The translations under genes were made by a program, and so were the position numbers. The notes below the pieces were generated by a model. The model did no database searches. It saw only the letters and a list, made by a program, of their open reading frames with translations, and was not told the origin of the DNA. Shown here in pieces: positions 1 through 9,852 of a stretch of DNA of 64,000 bases; positions within the stretch are counted from its first letter, which is position 1; each line of letters begins with the position of its first letter. Source of the DNA: Kumtagia sp963820075 (lineage in GTDB: Bacteria > Pseudomonadota > Alphaproteobacteria > Rhizobiales > Rhizobiaceae); NCBI GenBank assembly GCA_963820075.1, contig CAWFYS010000004.1, positions 124,001-188,000 of the forward strand, read 5' to 3'.

Positions 1-2003
1 ACGGGCTGCGAGGGGAGCGCGCCTTCCAGCGATTCGCCACGGTCGTCGAGGAGCGCCCTGACCCGGCCCCACTCGTTGCCGGCGACCAGGATGTCGCCGA
101 CGAGTAGATCGCCGGTCTGCACGAGCACGGTCGCGACCGGGCCACGGCCCTTGTCGAGCTTCGCCTCGATCACCACGCCCTCGGCCGTGCGGTCGGGATT
201 GGCCTTGAGATCGAGGACTTCGGACTGCAGCAGGATCGCCTCCAGCAGCCTGTCGAGGCCGGCTCCGGTCTTGGCCGAAACTTCGACGTCGAGCGTCTCG
301 CCGCCCATCGATTCCACGAACACTTCGTGCTGGAGCAACTGCGTGCGCACCTTCTGCGGATCCGCCGACGGCTTGTCGATCTTGTTGATCGCCACGATGA
401 TCGGCACACCGGCCGCCTTGGCGTGGCTGATCGACTCGATGGTCTGCGGCATGACGGAATTGTCCGCCGCGACCACCAGCACCGCAATGTCCGTCACCTG
501 GGCGCCGCGGGCACGCATCGCCGTAAAGGCGGCATGGCCGGGCGTGTCGATGAAGGTGATACGCTGCCCGTTCTTCTCGACCTGGTAGGCGCCGATATGC
601 TGGGTGATGCCGCCCGCCTCGCCGGACACGACATTGGCGTTGCGGATCGCATCGAGCAGCGAGGTCTTGCCGTGGTCGACATGGCCCATGATCGTGACCA
701 CCGGCGGCCGCGACTGCAGATCCTCCGCCTTGTCCGGACCGCCGAAGAAGCCTTCCTCAATGTCGGAATCGGCGACGCGGCGCACCGTATGGCCGAATTC
801 GGACGCCACCAGTTCGGCGGTGTCGGCGTCGAGCACGTCGCCCGGCTTGAGAATCTGGCCCTGCTTCATGAAGTATTTGACGACGTCCACGGCCCGCTCG
901 GACATGCGCTGGGCGAGTTCCTGGATCGTGATCGTCTCGGGCAGGACAACCTCGCGCGATATTTTCTCGCGCGGTTCCTGATGCATGGCACGCTTGAATT
1001 TTTCCTGACGCCGGCGCATCGACGAAAGCGAGCGCGCGCGCGCTTCCTCGTCGCCCGTCGCCGAGCTGACGGTGAGTTTGCCGCGGCGCCGGTCGTCCTC
1101 GCCGCGCGCTTTCGCCGGCCGCGCCACTTCGGGTGTAACGAGCCGGCGAGCCGGCGCGCTGCGCAGGGCTGCCGCACCGGCGCCGCTGCCGCGCGGTCGC
1201 GCGCTTTCGGCCTCGTCGTCGGCTACCATTTCGAGTTGCGGCGCCCGGCGGCGCGCTTCTTCTTCGGCGCGGCGGCGCGCCTCCGCCTCGCGCTGCAGAC
1301 GGGCTTCCTCTTCGGCCTGCCGCTGTGCGGAGGCTTCGCGGTCGCGCTTGCGCTGCTCTTCCTCTTCCTGGCGGCGCTTGGCTTCTTCCTGGGCCCGCAG
1401 GCGGTCGTCATGTTCGCGCGCCTTCGAGCCTTCGAGGGCGCGCCTGCGCGCCTCGATCTCGCCGACGGAGAGTTCGTTCAGCACTACCCCGCCGCGTTCC
1501 GGCCCGGGTTGCGGCCGCGCCGCTTCACGGCTGGGCGGCGCGCTCTGCGGCCTGGGAGCCGCGGGCTGCGGCCTGGGAGCCGCGGTCTGCGGCCTGGGCG
1601 GGATGGCCTGCGGCGGCGCCATGGGCGGCTGTGAAGCCACCACCACTGGCTGCGTCGCCACGGCGGGCTGCGGCGCCACGGGCGGCTGCGGCGCGATGCT
1701 CTGCGGCACCGTGTTACGCGGCGCGGCGGGCTGCGGCGCGGCCGGCTGCGGCGCGGCAGCCTGGGGCGCGGCGGCCTGGGGCGGGGCGGCTGCCGCCGGC
1801 CGGGGCGCGAACACAGGAGTCTCGGACCGGTCGCCCGGCATGGAGAACTTGCGCTTCTTCGTCTCGACGACGACCGACTTCGAACGGCCGTGCGAGAAAT
1901 TCTGGCGCACCGTACCCTGCTCGACGCCCGGCCGCTTCAGCGTCAGCGTCTTCTTGGTATTGACGGTCAACGTGTTGTCGTCGCCGGATTTCGTATCGCT
2001 CAT
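1..2003 (-). CDS. infB: Translation initiation factor IF-2 (C-terminus beyond window)
   Basis: IF-2 is the GTPase that positions initiator tRNA on the 30S subunit and promotes subunit joining. About 667 N-terminal residues are visible; the ATG is at 2003 and the frame stays open to the left edge, so the C-terminal fMet-tRNA-binding domains (roughly 190 residues by family length) are missing. In order I see a basic N-terminus, a Pro/Gln/Ala low-complexity linker (about residues 70-165), a Glu/Arg-rich charged stretch (about 185-265), the IF2 N-domain, then the G domain with GHVDHGKT near residue 440, GGITQHIGAY, DTPGH and NKID. The start codon overlaps the stop of the upstream ylxR-type gene as ATGA, fitting the conserved rimP-nusA-ylxR-infB operon. 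No frameshift is seen here, unlike the genes upstream of it. Confidence 0.97.
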   Translation of the reverse strand, partial: MSDTKSGDDNTLTVNTKKTLTLKRPGVEQGTVRQNFSHGRSKSVVVETKKRKFSMPGDRSETPVFAPRPAAAAPPQAAAPQAAAPQPAAPQPAAPRNTVPQSIAPQPPVAPQPAVATQPVVVASQPPMAPPQAIPPRPQTAAPRPQPAAPRPQSAPPSREAARPQPGPERGGVVLNELSVGEIEARRRALEGSKAREHDDRLRAQEEAKRRQEEEEQRKRDREASAQRQAEEEARLQREAEARRRAEEEARRRAPQLEMVADDEAESARPRGSGAGAAALRSAPARRLVTPEVARPAKARGEDDRRRGKLTVSSATGDEEARARSLSSMRRRQEKFKRAMHQEPREKISREVVLPETITIQELAQRMSERAVDVVKYFMKQGQILKPGDVLDADTAELVASEFGHTVRRVADSDIEEGFFGGPDKAEDLQSRPPVVTIMGHVDHGKTSLLDAIRNANVVSGEAGGITQHIGAYQVEKNGQRITFIDTPGHAAFTAMRARGAQVTDIAVLVVAADNSVMPQTIESISHAKAAGVPIIVAINKIDKPSADPQKVRTQLLQHEVFVESMGGETLDVEVSAKTGAGLDRLLEAILLQSEVLDLKANPDRTAEGVVIEAKLDKGRGPVATVLVQTGDLLVGDILVAGNEWGRVRALLDDRGESLEGALPSQP

Positions 2004-2651
2004 TCCATATCCTCTGCGGCGGTCTCGTCTCCGGCGATAGCCGCGAACATCGCCTCGTCATCCGGGGAGCCGCCCCGGTAGCGGTCGAGCGCCGCTATGC
2101 GCCTTTCAGCCATCTTTCCCGCGTCCTGCGCGAGAACGGCAGCATGTATCACATTTGTCCCGCCCAATGCCAAACTCAAATCGGCTTCCGAGAAGAGTTT
2201 GTAGGCGCGAATTTCGGGTCCACCAAGATGGGCGGTGGCGCGCCTGGCCTGGGTAATCTTGCGAACGCCATCCTGGGAGGCGTCCGTGGCATGCAGAACA
2301 AGCAGCGCTTCGCCGCTGCGCACTGCATTGTCGACTTTCGCCGCGCCCAGTGCAACCGCTCCGGCCTTCCGGGCAAGCCCGACGGCACCGAGTGCCGATT
2401 GGGCGAGTATCCGGTCTATCCGCGGCGCAAGTTCGGGGGAAACGTCTACTTGCCGTTTGAAGGCGCGCGCGAACAAATTCTTCGCGACCGCCTTCTCCAC
2501 ATGTAGGCGATCGGCGCTCACCCAGCAACCTCGGCCGGGCAGTTTTCTCTTGAGATCGGGAACGACCGTGCCGTCGGGAGCGACGACGAACCGGATCAAG
2601 CTCATCCGGTTCGCGCCGTTCGCGCGAAACGATGCAGGTGCGATCGTTCAT
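2000..2651 (-). CDS. YlxR/L7Ae-type RNA-binding protein (one frameshift)
   Basis: Small RNA-binding protein usually encoded between nusA and infB in Alphaproteobacteria. The N-terminal part is a YlxR (DUF448) domain with the start MNDRTCIVSRERREPDEL and the motif LPGRGCWV. The C-terminal half resembles ribosomal protein L7Ae (ALGLARKAGAV-type stretch, here LARKAGAVALGAAKV, and LALGGTNVIHAAVL). The two parts are in different frames; removing one base near 2597 joins DEL to IRFVVAPDG, the order found in relatives, so this is most likely a sequence error. The start at 2651 was chosen by homology to the conserved TCIV segment; an earlier GTG is possible. The stop overlaps the infB start by ATGA. 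The exact cellular role of this family is not well defined; involvement in ribosome or RNase P function has been proposed for YlxR. Confidence 0.85.
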
Positions 2652-2686
2652 CTCGTCGAGGATGGGTTGCCTGGCGATGGGTCACC

Positions 2687-4278
2687 TCACGCATCCGCTG
2701 ACTCGGCGTCCGGCTCGGACAGCAGCCTCGTCTTCGGTGATCCAGCCGGCCTTGAGACGCGCGGCAAGCACCATGGTTTCGGCGTCGGCGCGCGACACGT
2801 CGTGGCTGCGCCAGAACGCCGGGGAACATCTTCGTCTCGCCGTCCTTGCGCTCCTTCCAGCCGACGAGGTCGTCGACCGCGTAGCCGGCGAAGTCCTCGA
2901 TCGTCTTCACGCCGTCCTCGCCGAGCGTAACCATCATGGCGGTGGTCATGCCGGGAATCTCGCGCAGTTCGTCCTTGACGCCGAGCTTCTTGCGCTTCTC
3001 GTCATGTTCGGCCTCGATCTTCTGCAGATAGTCGCGGGCGCGCGACTGGATCTCGCTGGCGGTGTCCTCGTCGAAGCCGTCGATCGAGGCGATGTCGTCG
3101 GCATCCACATAGGCCACTTCCTCGACGCTGGTGAAGCCCTCGGAGGCGAGCACCTGGCCGACCATCTCGTCGACGTTGAGCGCCTCCATGAACAGGTTCG
3201 AGCGCTCGACGAATTCCTTCTGGCGGCGCTCGGACTCTTCCTGCTCGGTGAGGATGTCGATGTCCCATCCGGTGAGCTGCGAGGCGAGACGGACATTCTG
3301 GCCGCGGCGGCCGATCGCCAGCGACAACTGGTCGTCCGGCACGACCACCTCGATGCGCTCGGCATCTTCGTCGAGCACGACCTTGGCGACTTCCGCCGGC
3401 TGCAAGGCGTTGACGATGAAGGAGGCGGCCGACGGCGACCATGGAATGATGTCGATCTTCTCGCCCTGCAGCTCGGCAACGACCGCCTGCACGCGCGAAC
3501 CGCGCATGCCGACGCAGGCGCCGACCGGATCGATCGAGGAATCGCGCGAAATCACGGCGATCTTGGCGCGCGAACCGGGATCGCGGGCGACCGACTTGAT
3601 CTCGATGATACCGTCGTAGATCTCCGGCACTTCCATGGTGAACAGCTTCGCCATGAACTGCGGATGGGTGCGCGACAGGAAAATCTGCGGACCGCGCTGC
3701 TCGCGCCGCACGTCGTAGACATAGGCGCGGACGCGGTCGCCATACTTGTAGTTCTCGCGCGGGATCAGCTCGTCGCGGCGGATGATCGCCTCGCCGCGGC
3801 CGAGATCGACGATGACGTTGCCATATTCGACGCGCTTGACCGTGCCGTTGACGATCTCGCCGATGCGGTCCTTGTATTCGTCATACTGGCGGTCGCGTTC
3901 GGCCTCGCGCACTTTCTGCACGATCACCTGCTTGGCCGACTGCGCGGCGATGCGGCCGAAATCCATCGGCGGCAGCTGCTCGGCAATGAAGTCGCCGAGT
4001 TCGGCGTCGGGATTGCGCTCGCGCGCCGACGAAAGGGCGATCTGCGTCGCATAGTCCTCGACGGTCTCGACGACTTCCATCAGGCGCTGCAGCTTCATCT
4101 CGCCCGTAGTGGGATTGATGTCGGCGCGGATGTTGGTCTCCTGGCCATAGCGCGAGCGCGCCGCCTTCTGGATCGCGTCGGCCATCGCGGCGATCACGAT
4201 TGATTTGTCGATCGACTTTTCGCGCGCGACCGCATCGGCGATCTGCAGCAGCTCCAGCCTGTTCGCACTGACTACCAT
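2687..4278 (-). CDS. nusA: Transcription termination/antitermination factor NusA (frameshifted C-terminus)
   Basis: NusA binds RNA polymerase and nascent RNA and modulates pausing, termination and antitermination. From the ATG at 4278 the protein reads through an N-terminal RNAP-binding domain, an S1 domain (around residues 135-205, with VNGTVKRVEYGNVIVDLG), two KH domains (about 230-345, with GMRGSRVQAVV and AIGRRGQNVRLA) and helix-hairpin-helix repeats with an acidic tail. In the raw sequence the last 60 residues are out of frame. Dropping one base near 2805 and one near 2720 restores AQHDVSRADAETMVLAARL and an acidic end SEPDAESADA with a stop at 2687, as expected for the alphaproteobacterial form. 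The start overlaps the rimP stop by 7 nt, implying translational coupling. In E. coli NusA autoregulates this operon, which makes the hairpin upstream of rimP relevant. Confidence 0.95.
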
Positions 4279-4941
4279 TTCTTGTCTCCCTGAACCTTGC
4301 CAGCCTGGACCGGCCGTTCATTCCTGTCTGTTTCGTCGTCCTCGTCGGCCTCGGCATGGCGCTTGCGCGCCTCCTTGCGGGCCCTGTTGTCCTTGCGACA
4401 GCGCGTCGCGGATGAGATCGTCCGTCAGGATCAGCCGCGCTTCCGCGATCGCCTCGAACGGCACGCGCACCGTCGGTTCGTCGCCATAGGCCGGCTGGTC
4501 GCGGGCGATCAGGATGCCGTCCTCGTCGGCTTCCTCGATCCTGCCGCGGAAACGCTTGCGATCGGCGACCAGGATGCGACGTGTCGACCTTGACGAGATG
4601 GCCCTTCCAGGCATCGCGAAGTCCGACTTGCGCACCAGCGGCCGGTCGATGCCCGGCGACGACACTTCCAGATGATACGCCTTGTCGATCGGATCGTCGA
4701 CATCGAGCGCGGGCGACACGGCCCGGCTCACTTCCTCGCAATCCTCGACGGTCATGGTGCCGTCCTCGCGCTCCGCCATGATCTGGAGGGTCAGGCCGTT
4801 CTGTCCGGTCAGGCGGACACGAACCAGGCGATACTGCATGGCGCGCAGCACCGGCGCGATGATCGTCGCGATCCGTGCTTCCGTCCCGCTTTCGCGGATG
4901 ATGCGGTCGTCCTGCGGACGTTCGCCTTGTTCGGCCGTCAT
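4272..4941 (-). CDS. rimP: Ribosome maturation factor RimP (frameshifted)
   Basis: RimP is needed for maturation of the 30S subunit. The conserved N-terminal domain is clear (ALRAMQYRLVRVRLTG, EDGTMTVEDCEEVSRAVS, YHLEVSSPGIDRPLVRKSDF), followed by the C-terminal SH3-like domain (WKGHLVKVDTS, RKRFRGRI, PFEAIAEARLILTDDLI). Between KSDF and ILVADRKRF the frame changes and then returns, which needs about three extra bases between 4577 and 4610. A further insertion near 4399 separates the basic/acidic tail KDNRARKEARKRHAEADED from the body. The corrected stop is TAG at 4272-4274, inside the nusA start region. I chose the start at 4941 (ATG, MTAEQGE) because an SD-like CTGGAG lies just upstream; a longer start at 4995 would run through the terminator-like hairpin and is unlikely. 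Confidence 0.92.
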
Positions 4942-4966
4942 TTGGTACTCCAGCGGTGCCAGGTAA

Positions 4967-4998
4967 TAAAAAAGAGCGGGACCGGTTGGACCCACTCT
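4967..4998 (-). terminator. Intrinsic-terminator-like hairpin in the rimP leader
   Basis: On the minus strand an 11-bp stem with one T-T mismatch (AGAGTGGGTCC / GGTCCCGCTCT), a 4-nt AACC loop and then six T residues lie 26 nt before the rimP start codon, pointing into the operon. The stem occupies 4988-4998 and 4973-4983, the T run 4968-4973. Because it sits downstream of the trmB stop and just before rimP it could be the end of an upstream transcript or a regulated attenuator of rimP-nusA-ylxR-infB. The structure is seen; regulation is inference. Confidence 0.7.
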
Positions 4999-5291
4999 TC
5001 GTCATACCGACCAAGAATTTGACGCCGATATAAATCCATCCGGCGCGGATTGCAAGGTGGAGATGGTCACGTAACTATCACCCCGGATATTGCGCGGCGG
5101 GTCGAGGAGGGCGGCACCTCTGTCGCGCCGGTCCGGCAAGCGAAGCATCGCGTCCCCGGATGAACCGTGGCTGGCTCGACGCGGGCGGCTCGCATGCACA
5201 CGCTGCATGCCTCCCTTGCGTCCCCCTCCCTACCTTCGAGGTCCATGCATTCCTATCTATGCTGCATCGCACAATGCGAAAGGATCACAAA

Positions 5292-5453
5292 ATGTCTACG
5301 CGTAAACGTTCCTCCTTCAGTGAGTGGATTGGCATATTCGGCAGCGCAGTCGCGGCTGCCTCGGCGGTGAACCACGGCCGCCAGCCCAATGCCCGTGACC
5401 TGCGCGCGCTTGGCATCGATCCCGAGAAATTCCGCCAGATCAAGCACTTCTAA
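5292..5453 (+). CDS. Small conserved hypothetical protein (53 aa)
   Basis: A 53-residue protein beginning MSTRKRSSFSEWIGIFGSA, with an Ala-rich central segment (AVAAASAV) and the ending ARDLRALGIDPEKFRQI. An AAGGA-type ribosome binding site (gaaaggatcac) precedes the ATG at 5292. I recall similar very short proteins with the FSEWIGIFGSAVAAASAV and LRALGIDP segments in Rhizobiales, so this is probably real, but its function is unknown. It is the only plus-strand gene in the first 18 kb and converges on trmB, whose stop is 98 nt away. The LGIDP motif near the C-terminus resembles the tails of small DUF1127-like proteins, but I would not assign it to that family. No signal peptide or clear membrane segment is visible. 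Confidence 0.65.
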   Translation: MSTRKRSSFSEWIGIFGSAVAAASAVNHGRQPNARDLRALGIDPEKFRQIKHF

Positions 5454-5551
5454 GGTCTCGCGCCGGCAACCGGGGTTCGCTTTCCGTCGCGTGCAGCATG
5501 CCCTGACCGTTCGCGCTGCAAGGGGCACGGACTTTGCCCGAGCATGCTCTA

Positions 5552-6283
5552 TCAGTCGACCTTCCATTGGTAACTCGGAATCAAGACCGCCGGAAAGCGC
5601 AGATAGGCGGGCCGCCTGCCTTCCCGGACGGCCTTGGCCTCGTAACGCGTGCCCGGCCAGCCGCGAAACGGCCGGTGCCAATCGGCGGCCCCGTCGGCCA
5701 GCCATTCGAAATTCCCATGAGCCCGGCAGTGCAGCAGCGTCCAGTTGACGTAGCTGTCGATGTCGGAGGCGAAGCGGAACGTACCGCCGGCCTTCAGCAC
5801 GCGGGCCAGGCGGTCGAGATTGCGGGCGCTGACGAACCGACGCTTCCAATGCTTCTTCTTTGGCCACGGATCGGGATAAAACAGATCGACGCGATCCAGA
5901 CCGCCGGCCGGCAGCCAGTCCAATACGCGAATCGCATCATCATCATAGACGCGCAGATTGGCGCGAGGCGTCTCCTCGAGCCGCATCATCAGCTTTGCCA
6001 TTCCGTTGACGAAAGGCTCTATGCCGATGAAGCCGGCGCCGGGCTCGGCCCCGGCAGCGTGAAGCAGGTGCTCGCCGCCGCCGAACCCGATCTCGAGGCG
6101 AACCGACGAAACGGGAACGGGGAAGAGGTCGCGAGGATCGGCGGGCGCGGGCGCTGCGAGCTCAATGCGGTATCGCCGAAGCCCTTCCGCAAGGGCGGTT
6201 TCCTGATGTAGACCGACCGGCCGACCGCGCCGGCGGCCGAAGAATCCCTCGGTCGAACGACTGCGCGGCGCCGGTGCGTCCAT
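5552..6283 (-). CDS. trmB: tRNA (guanine-N7-)-methyltransferase
   Basis: TrmB methylates G46 in the variable loop of tRNAs using S-adenosylmethionine. The 243-residue frame is intact. The SAM-binding motif LEIGFGGGEH is at about residues 63-72, followed by FIGIEPFVNG, and the family signature DLFYPDPWPKKKHWKRRFV lies at about 133-151; the C-terminal TRYEAKAVREGR segment is also typical. An N-terminal basic extension (GFFGRRRGRPV) is the usual alphaproteobacterial form. It starts 18 nt downstream of the metK stop, and the metK-trmB pairing puts a SAM synthetase next to a SAM-dependent enzyme, an arrangement conserved in Rhizobiales and likely an operon. Confidence 0.96.
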   Translation of the reverse strand: MDAPAPRSRSTEGFFGRRRGRPVGLHQETALAEGLRRYRIELAAPAPADPRDLFPVPVSSVRLEIGFGGGEHLLHAAGAEPGAGFIGIEPFVNGMAKLMMRLEETPRANLRVYDDDAIRVLDWLPAGGLDRVDLFYPDPWPKKKHWKRRFVSARNLDRLARVLKAGGTFRFASDIDSYVNWTLLHCRAHGNFEWLADGAADWHRPFRGWPGTRYEAKAVREGRRPAYLRFPAVLIPSYQWKVD

Positions 6284-6301
6284 GGCAAGCAGGTATGAAG
6301 G

Positions 6302-7563
6302 TCAGGCCACGGCCTGCTTCAGCGTCTTGACCAGATCGATCTTTTCCCAGGAGAACGAGCCGTCGCGGCCAGGCTTGCGGCCGAAATGCCCGTAGGCGGT
6401 GGTCTTGGCGTAAATCGGCCGGTTCAGATCAAGGTGCTTTCGGATGCCGCTCGGCGAAAGGTCCATGACCTCGCGCAGGGCCGTTTCCAGCCTGCCTTCC
6501 TCGACCTTGCCGGTGCCATGCAGGTCGACATAGACCGACAGCGGCTGCGCCACGCCGATGGCGTAGGCCAGCTGGATCGTGCAGCGGTCGGCGAGGCCGG
6601 CCGCCACGACATTCTTGGCAAGGTAGCGCGCGGCATAAGCGGCCGAGCGGTCGACCTTGGTGGTATCCTTGCCGGAGAAAGCGCCGCCGCCATGGGGCGC
6701 CGCGCCGCCATAGGTATCGACGATGATCTTGCGGCCGGTAAGGCCGGCATCGCCATCGGGACCGCCGATGACGAACTTGCCGGTCGGGTTCACGTACCAC
6801 TTGCAGTCATCGGCGATCTTCAGATCGCCGAGCGCCTCGCGGATATACGGCTCGACCACCTCGCGCACCTTCTCGGAATCCCAATCGGCGTCGAGGTGCT
6901 GGGTGGACAAAACGATCTGGGTCACGTCGGCGGGCTTGCCGTCAACGTATCGGACGGTCACCTGGCTCTTGGCGTCCGGGCCGAGCTTGCCGGCGTCGCT
7001 GGAGTTGGCACGCCGCGCCGCCGACAAAAGCTCGAGGATTTTGTGGCTGTAGAAGATCGGTGCCGGCATCAATTCCGGTGTCTCGCGGCAGGCATAGCCG
7101 AACATGATGCCCTGGTCGCCGGCGCCTTCCGCGTTGGAATCCTGCGCCCTGTCGACGCCCTGCGCGATGTCGGCCGACTGGCCGTGCAGCAGCACGTCGA
7201 TCTTGGCGCGCTTCCAGTGGAAGCCCTCCTGCTCGTAGCCGATGTCACGGATGGCGTCGCCGGGCGGCGGCCTTGAACTTCGAGGGATTGACCAGCGGGA
7301 TTGCCGGCGGCGTCCTTTACGACGTTTCCGTCCTTGTCCGTCTTCAGCAGGGTCTCGGGAACCCGCACCTCGCCTGCAATGATGACGCGGTTTGTCGTCG
7401 CCAGCGTCTCGCAAGCCACGCGCACGTCCCAGGGATTCATGCCGACTTTCTTGGCCTCGCGATAGACGAGGTCGACGATCTCGTCCGATATGCGGTCACA
7501 GACCTTGTCGGGATGGCCTTCCGAAACGGATTCCGAAGTGAAGAGATAGTTCTGGCGCGCCAC
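6302..7563 (-). CDS. metK: S-adenosylmethionine synthetase (two one-base insertions)
   Basis: MetK makes S-adenosylmethionine from methionine and ATP in the cytosol. The N-terminal part starts at a GTG (7563) with a good GAGGGG site 7 nt upstream and contains the signature SEGHPDKVCDRISDEIVD. The rest carries GAGDQGIMFGYACRET, NPTGKFVIGGPDGDAGLTGR, GGGAFSGKDTTKVDRSAAY and the expected C-terminus ending KTLKQAVA. The two blocks are in different frames; removing one base near 7294 and one near 7262 gives PAVNPSKFKAAARDAIRDIG and a complete protein of about 420 residues. Since metK is essential, I read this as sequence error. The gene follows the regulator gene praR and precedes trmB. Confidence 0.95.
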
Positions 7564-7616
7564 GGGTGTCCCCTCTTGAAAAGCAGCATCGGCTGGATGC
7601 TAAAGCCGGGCCGACC

Positions 7617-7645
7617 CGATAGCCAAGCAGACCGGCACTCGTCAA
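7617..7645 (-). promoter_or_regulatory. Candidate housekeeping promoter of metK
   Basis: On the minus strand TTGACG (7640-7645) is followed after exactly 17 nt by CTATCG (7617-7622), about 54 nt before the metK GTG. The spacing and the -35 match the alphaproteobacterial sigma-70 consensus; the -10 is only a fair match. No SAM-II-like riboswitch was recognised in the same gap. Confidence 0.4.
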
Positions 7646-7732
7646 GCCCATTAGACGAATCCACGGACGCTGGGCGAACAAGGATGACTTGCCCCAGTCC
7701 CGTGGCCGCGCCCGCGCGTGCCGGCCGGTGGC

Positions 7733-8152
7733 TTAGTCGCCTTCGCCCGCGCCCAGCGCCTTGACCAGTTCGATGACCTTGCGGCGAACCTTGGCATCGT
7801 CGATTTTCGCGAAGGCGCGGTTCAGCTGCAGCCCTTCGGTGCTCGTGGCGAAGTCGAGGGCAAGGTGGGCTGAAGCGTCTTCGGCAAGGCCGCGTGACCC
7901 CATGTCCTGGCTTGGCGCGTCCTCGAACAGAAACGATACGGGAACACCAAGCACCTCGGAGATCGCCTGCAAGCGGCTGGCGCCGACGCGGTTGGTGCCC
8001 TTTTCGTATTTCTGAATTTGCTGGAATGTAATTCCCAGGCTCTCGCCGAGCTTCTCCTGACTCATTCCCAGCATGTTCCGGCGAAGCCGAATCCGGCTGC
8101 CAACGTGCACGTCAGTCGGATTTGGCTTTTTCTTGTTTTCTTTGTCGATCAT
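7733..8152 (-). CDS. praR: XRE-family HTH regulator, PraR/PhrR-like
   Basis: A 139-residue Cro/CI-type DNA-binding protein. The HTH occupies about residues 18-75 (VGSRIRLRRNMLGMSQEKLG, then LGITFQQIQKYEKG and RLQAISEVLGVPVSFLF). The C-terminal half is the variable region ending in KVRRKVIELVKAL. The location between lnt (actA) and metK and the sequence style match phrR of Sinorhizobium (pH-regulated, next to actA) and praR of Azorhizobium and R. leguminosarum. In the latter, PraR represses quorum-sensing and attachment genes and is antagonised by CinS. Assignment to this family is from memory of the proteins and the synteny; a role here is inference. Its frame is intact and ends 169 nt before metK. 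Confidence 0.85.
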   Translation of the reverse strand: MIDKENKKKPNPTDVHVGSRIRLRRNMLGMSQEKLGESLGITFQQIQKYEKGTNRVGASRLQAISEVLGVPVSFLFEDAPSQDMGSRGLAEDASAHLALDFATSTEGLQLNRAFAKIDDAKVRRKVIELVKALGAGEGD

Positions 8153-8226
8153 CTTCCCCTCCCTGTTAGGAGTGTCTTATTTTGGTCGCGAATCGAAAAA
8201 TATTTCAATGCAAGCTTGGCGGCTGT

Positions 8227-9820
8227 TCACGGAGAAGTTGAGAAAAAACGAGGGCCAACCGCAGCCCCGATTGCAAGCAAACCTAACCCGGCGACGATTA
8301 CAAGCCCAATCATGGTGTTTGGAAGCGAAAGTCTATCGGATCGCGCTGAAATAGGCAGTTCGACATCGAAATAACCGCGAGTATTGATCGCCAGCGCGTC
8401 AAGTACGCGTCCGTATGGATCAACGGCCCCGGAAATACCTGTATTCGCTGCTCGCACGAGTGGCAGCCCCGTCTCTACGGCCCGGATCCGCGCCTGTCGA
8501 AAATGCTGATACGGACCCGGCGTATTTCCGAACCATGCGTCATTTGTTACATTTACAATAATATTCGCCGACGTAACGTCAACCGCCACCAGTTGCGGGA
8601 AGATGATTTCGTAGCAAATAAATGGTACGGCAGTTAGTCCATTCGGAAGCCTGATGGCCTGCCGCGCCGCTCCTGGTGAAAAATTCATGGGGCCAGCGAC
8701 GATTTGCTTGAGGCCAAGGCGATCGAGGGCATCCGCAAGCGGTAGGTACTCACCAAAAGGAACAAGGTGTACCTTGTCGACGGCAGCGACAATTTCGCCG
8801 CCGTCGTCAATGGCCAGCACCGAGTTGTAGTCGGCCCGGGGACGCTGCGGCGTACCGTCTTCCGCCCGAACCGCGCCGGCCAAGAGCATCTGCCCTTCCG
8901 ACAGCATGGCGCCTATTGCCGCAAGTGCATCCGGACGGTCGGTGAAAAGGAACGGCACCGAGGTCTCGGGCCATAGGATCAGCCGGGGCGCGGGACGGCC
9001 GGCGGCGGGGGGCGCGGCGCTGAGGCGCATCAGGGTCGCGAAGATGTCTTCCTGTTCATGGGAATCCCATTTTTGGGTCATGGCGATCGAAGGCTGCACG
9101 ATGCGAAGGGTCAGGCTCTCCTGAACCTGCCCCGGCTGCGCGAGGCGGTAGGCACCGAATCCAACGTGCAGCACGCAAATCAGCGCGGCCAGTGCCAGCC
9201 CCAGGCGGCGGTCACGTCGGCCGGCCAACAGGGCAGGCATCGAAAATGCGAAGACCGCAAGGGCGCTCATGCCGACGAGCCCCACGACGGATACGCTCTG
9301 CATGAGCAATGGCACAGGCATCGCCGCGTAGCCGATCGCGTTCCAGGGGAGGCCGGTAAACAGAAATGTCCGGAGCCACTCGCTGAGCCCGAATGCGAAA
9401 GCCAGGGCGGCGATGCGGCCGATTCCCTCGGTCCAGAGCAAATGCGCCAGAGCCGTCGCGAAAGCGTAGAAAAAGGCCAGGATGATCGGCACGCCGAGCA
9501 CGGCGAAGGGTAGAGCCCAGGCGAAGCTTTCGGCCTCGACAAGAAGGGCGCCGCCGATCCACCAAAGGCCGGCAAGGAAGTATCCAAAGCCGAACCACCA
9601 GCCGATGGCGAAGGCTGGTTGCAGGCGGCGCGGGAAACCCGACCCTGCGGCGGGCGAAGCGCCATCCAGCAGCCAGACGAGCACGGGAAAGGCGATGAAG
9701 CCGACGACAAAGCAAGTCGTAAGGCGCCTGCGCGAGAACCGCGAGGGCTCCCGCGAGGAACGCCACCAGCAAGCGTTTCCACCCCGACAGCAAGATAAAA
9801 CGCCCTGCGAGACGCTCCAT
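8227..9820 (-). CDS. lnt: Apolipoprotein N-acyltransferase (one frameshift near N-terminus)
   Basis: Lnt adds the third acyl chain to lipoproteins at the inner membrane; the rhizobial gene is also known as actA (acid tolerance). The N-terminal half has several hydrophobic segments, and the C-terminal half is a nitrilase-fold domain with the catalytic set Glu (WPETSVPF), Lys (DKVHLVPFGEYLP) and Cys (FICYEIIFP), followed by NDAWFGNTPGPYQH. The start MERLAGRF at 9820 is in another frame; removing one base near 9714 joins LAQAPYD to FVVGFIAFP. The length is then about 530 residues, as usual. It lies upstream of praR on the same strand, the conserved lnt-praR-metK order. Confidence 0.93.
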
Positions 9821-9852
9821 GCGCGGCTCCGAATCAATCCCGGCACGACTTA

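Noticed and set aside
7564..7732. SAM riboswitch upstream of metK
   Set aside because: The 169-nt gap shows no SAM-II-like conserved core by eye; only a promoter-like pair was found.
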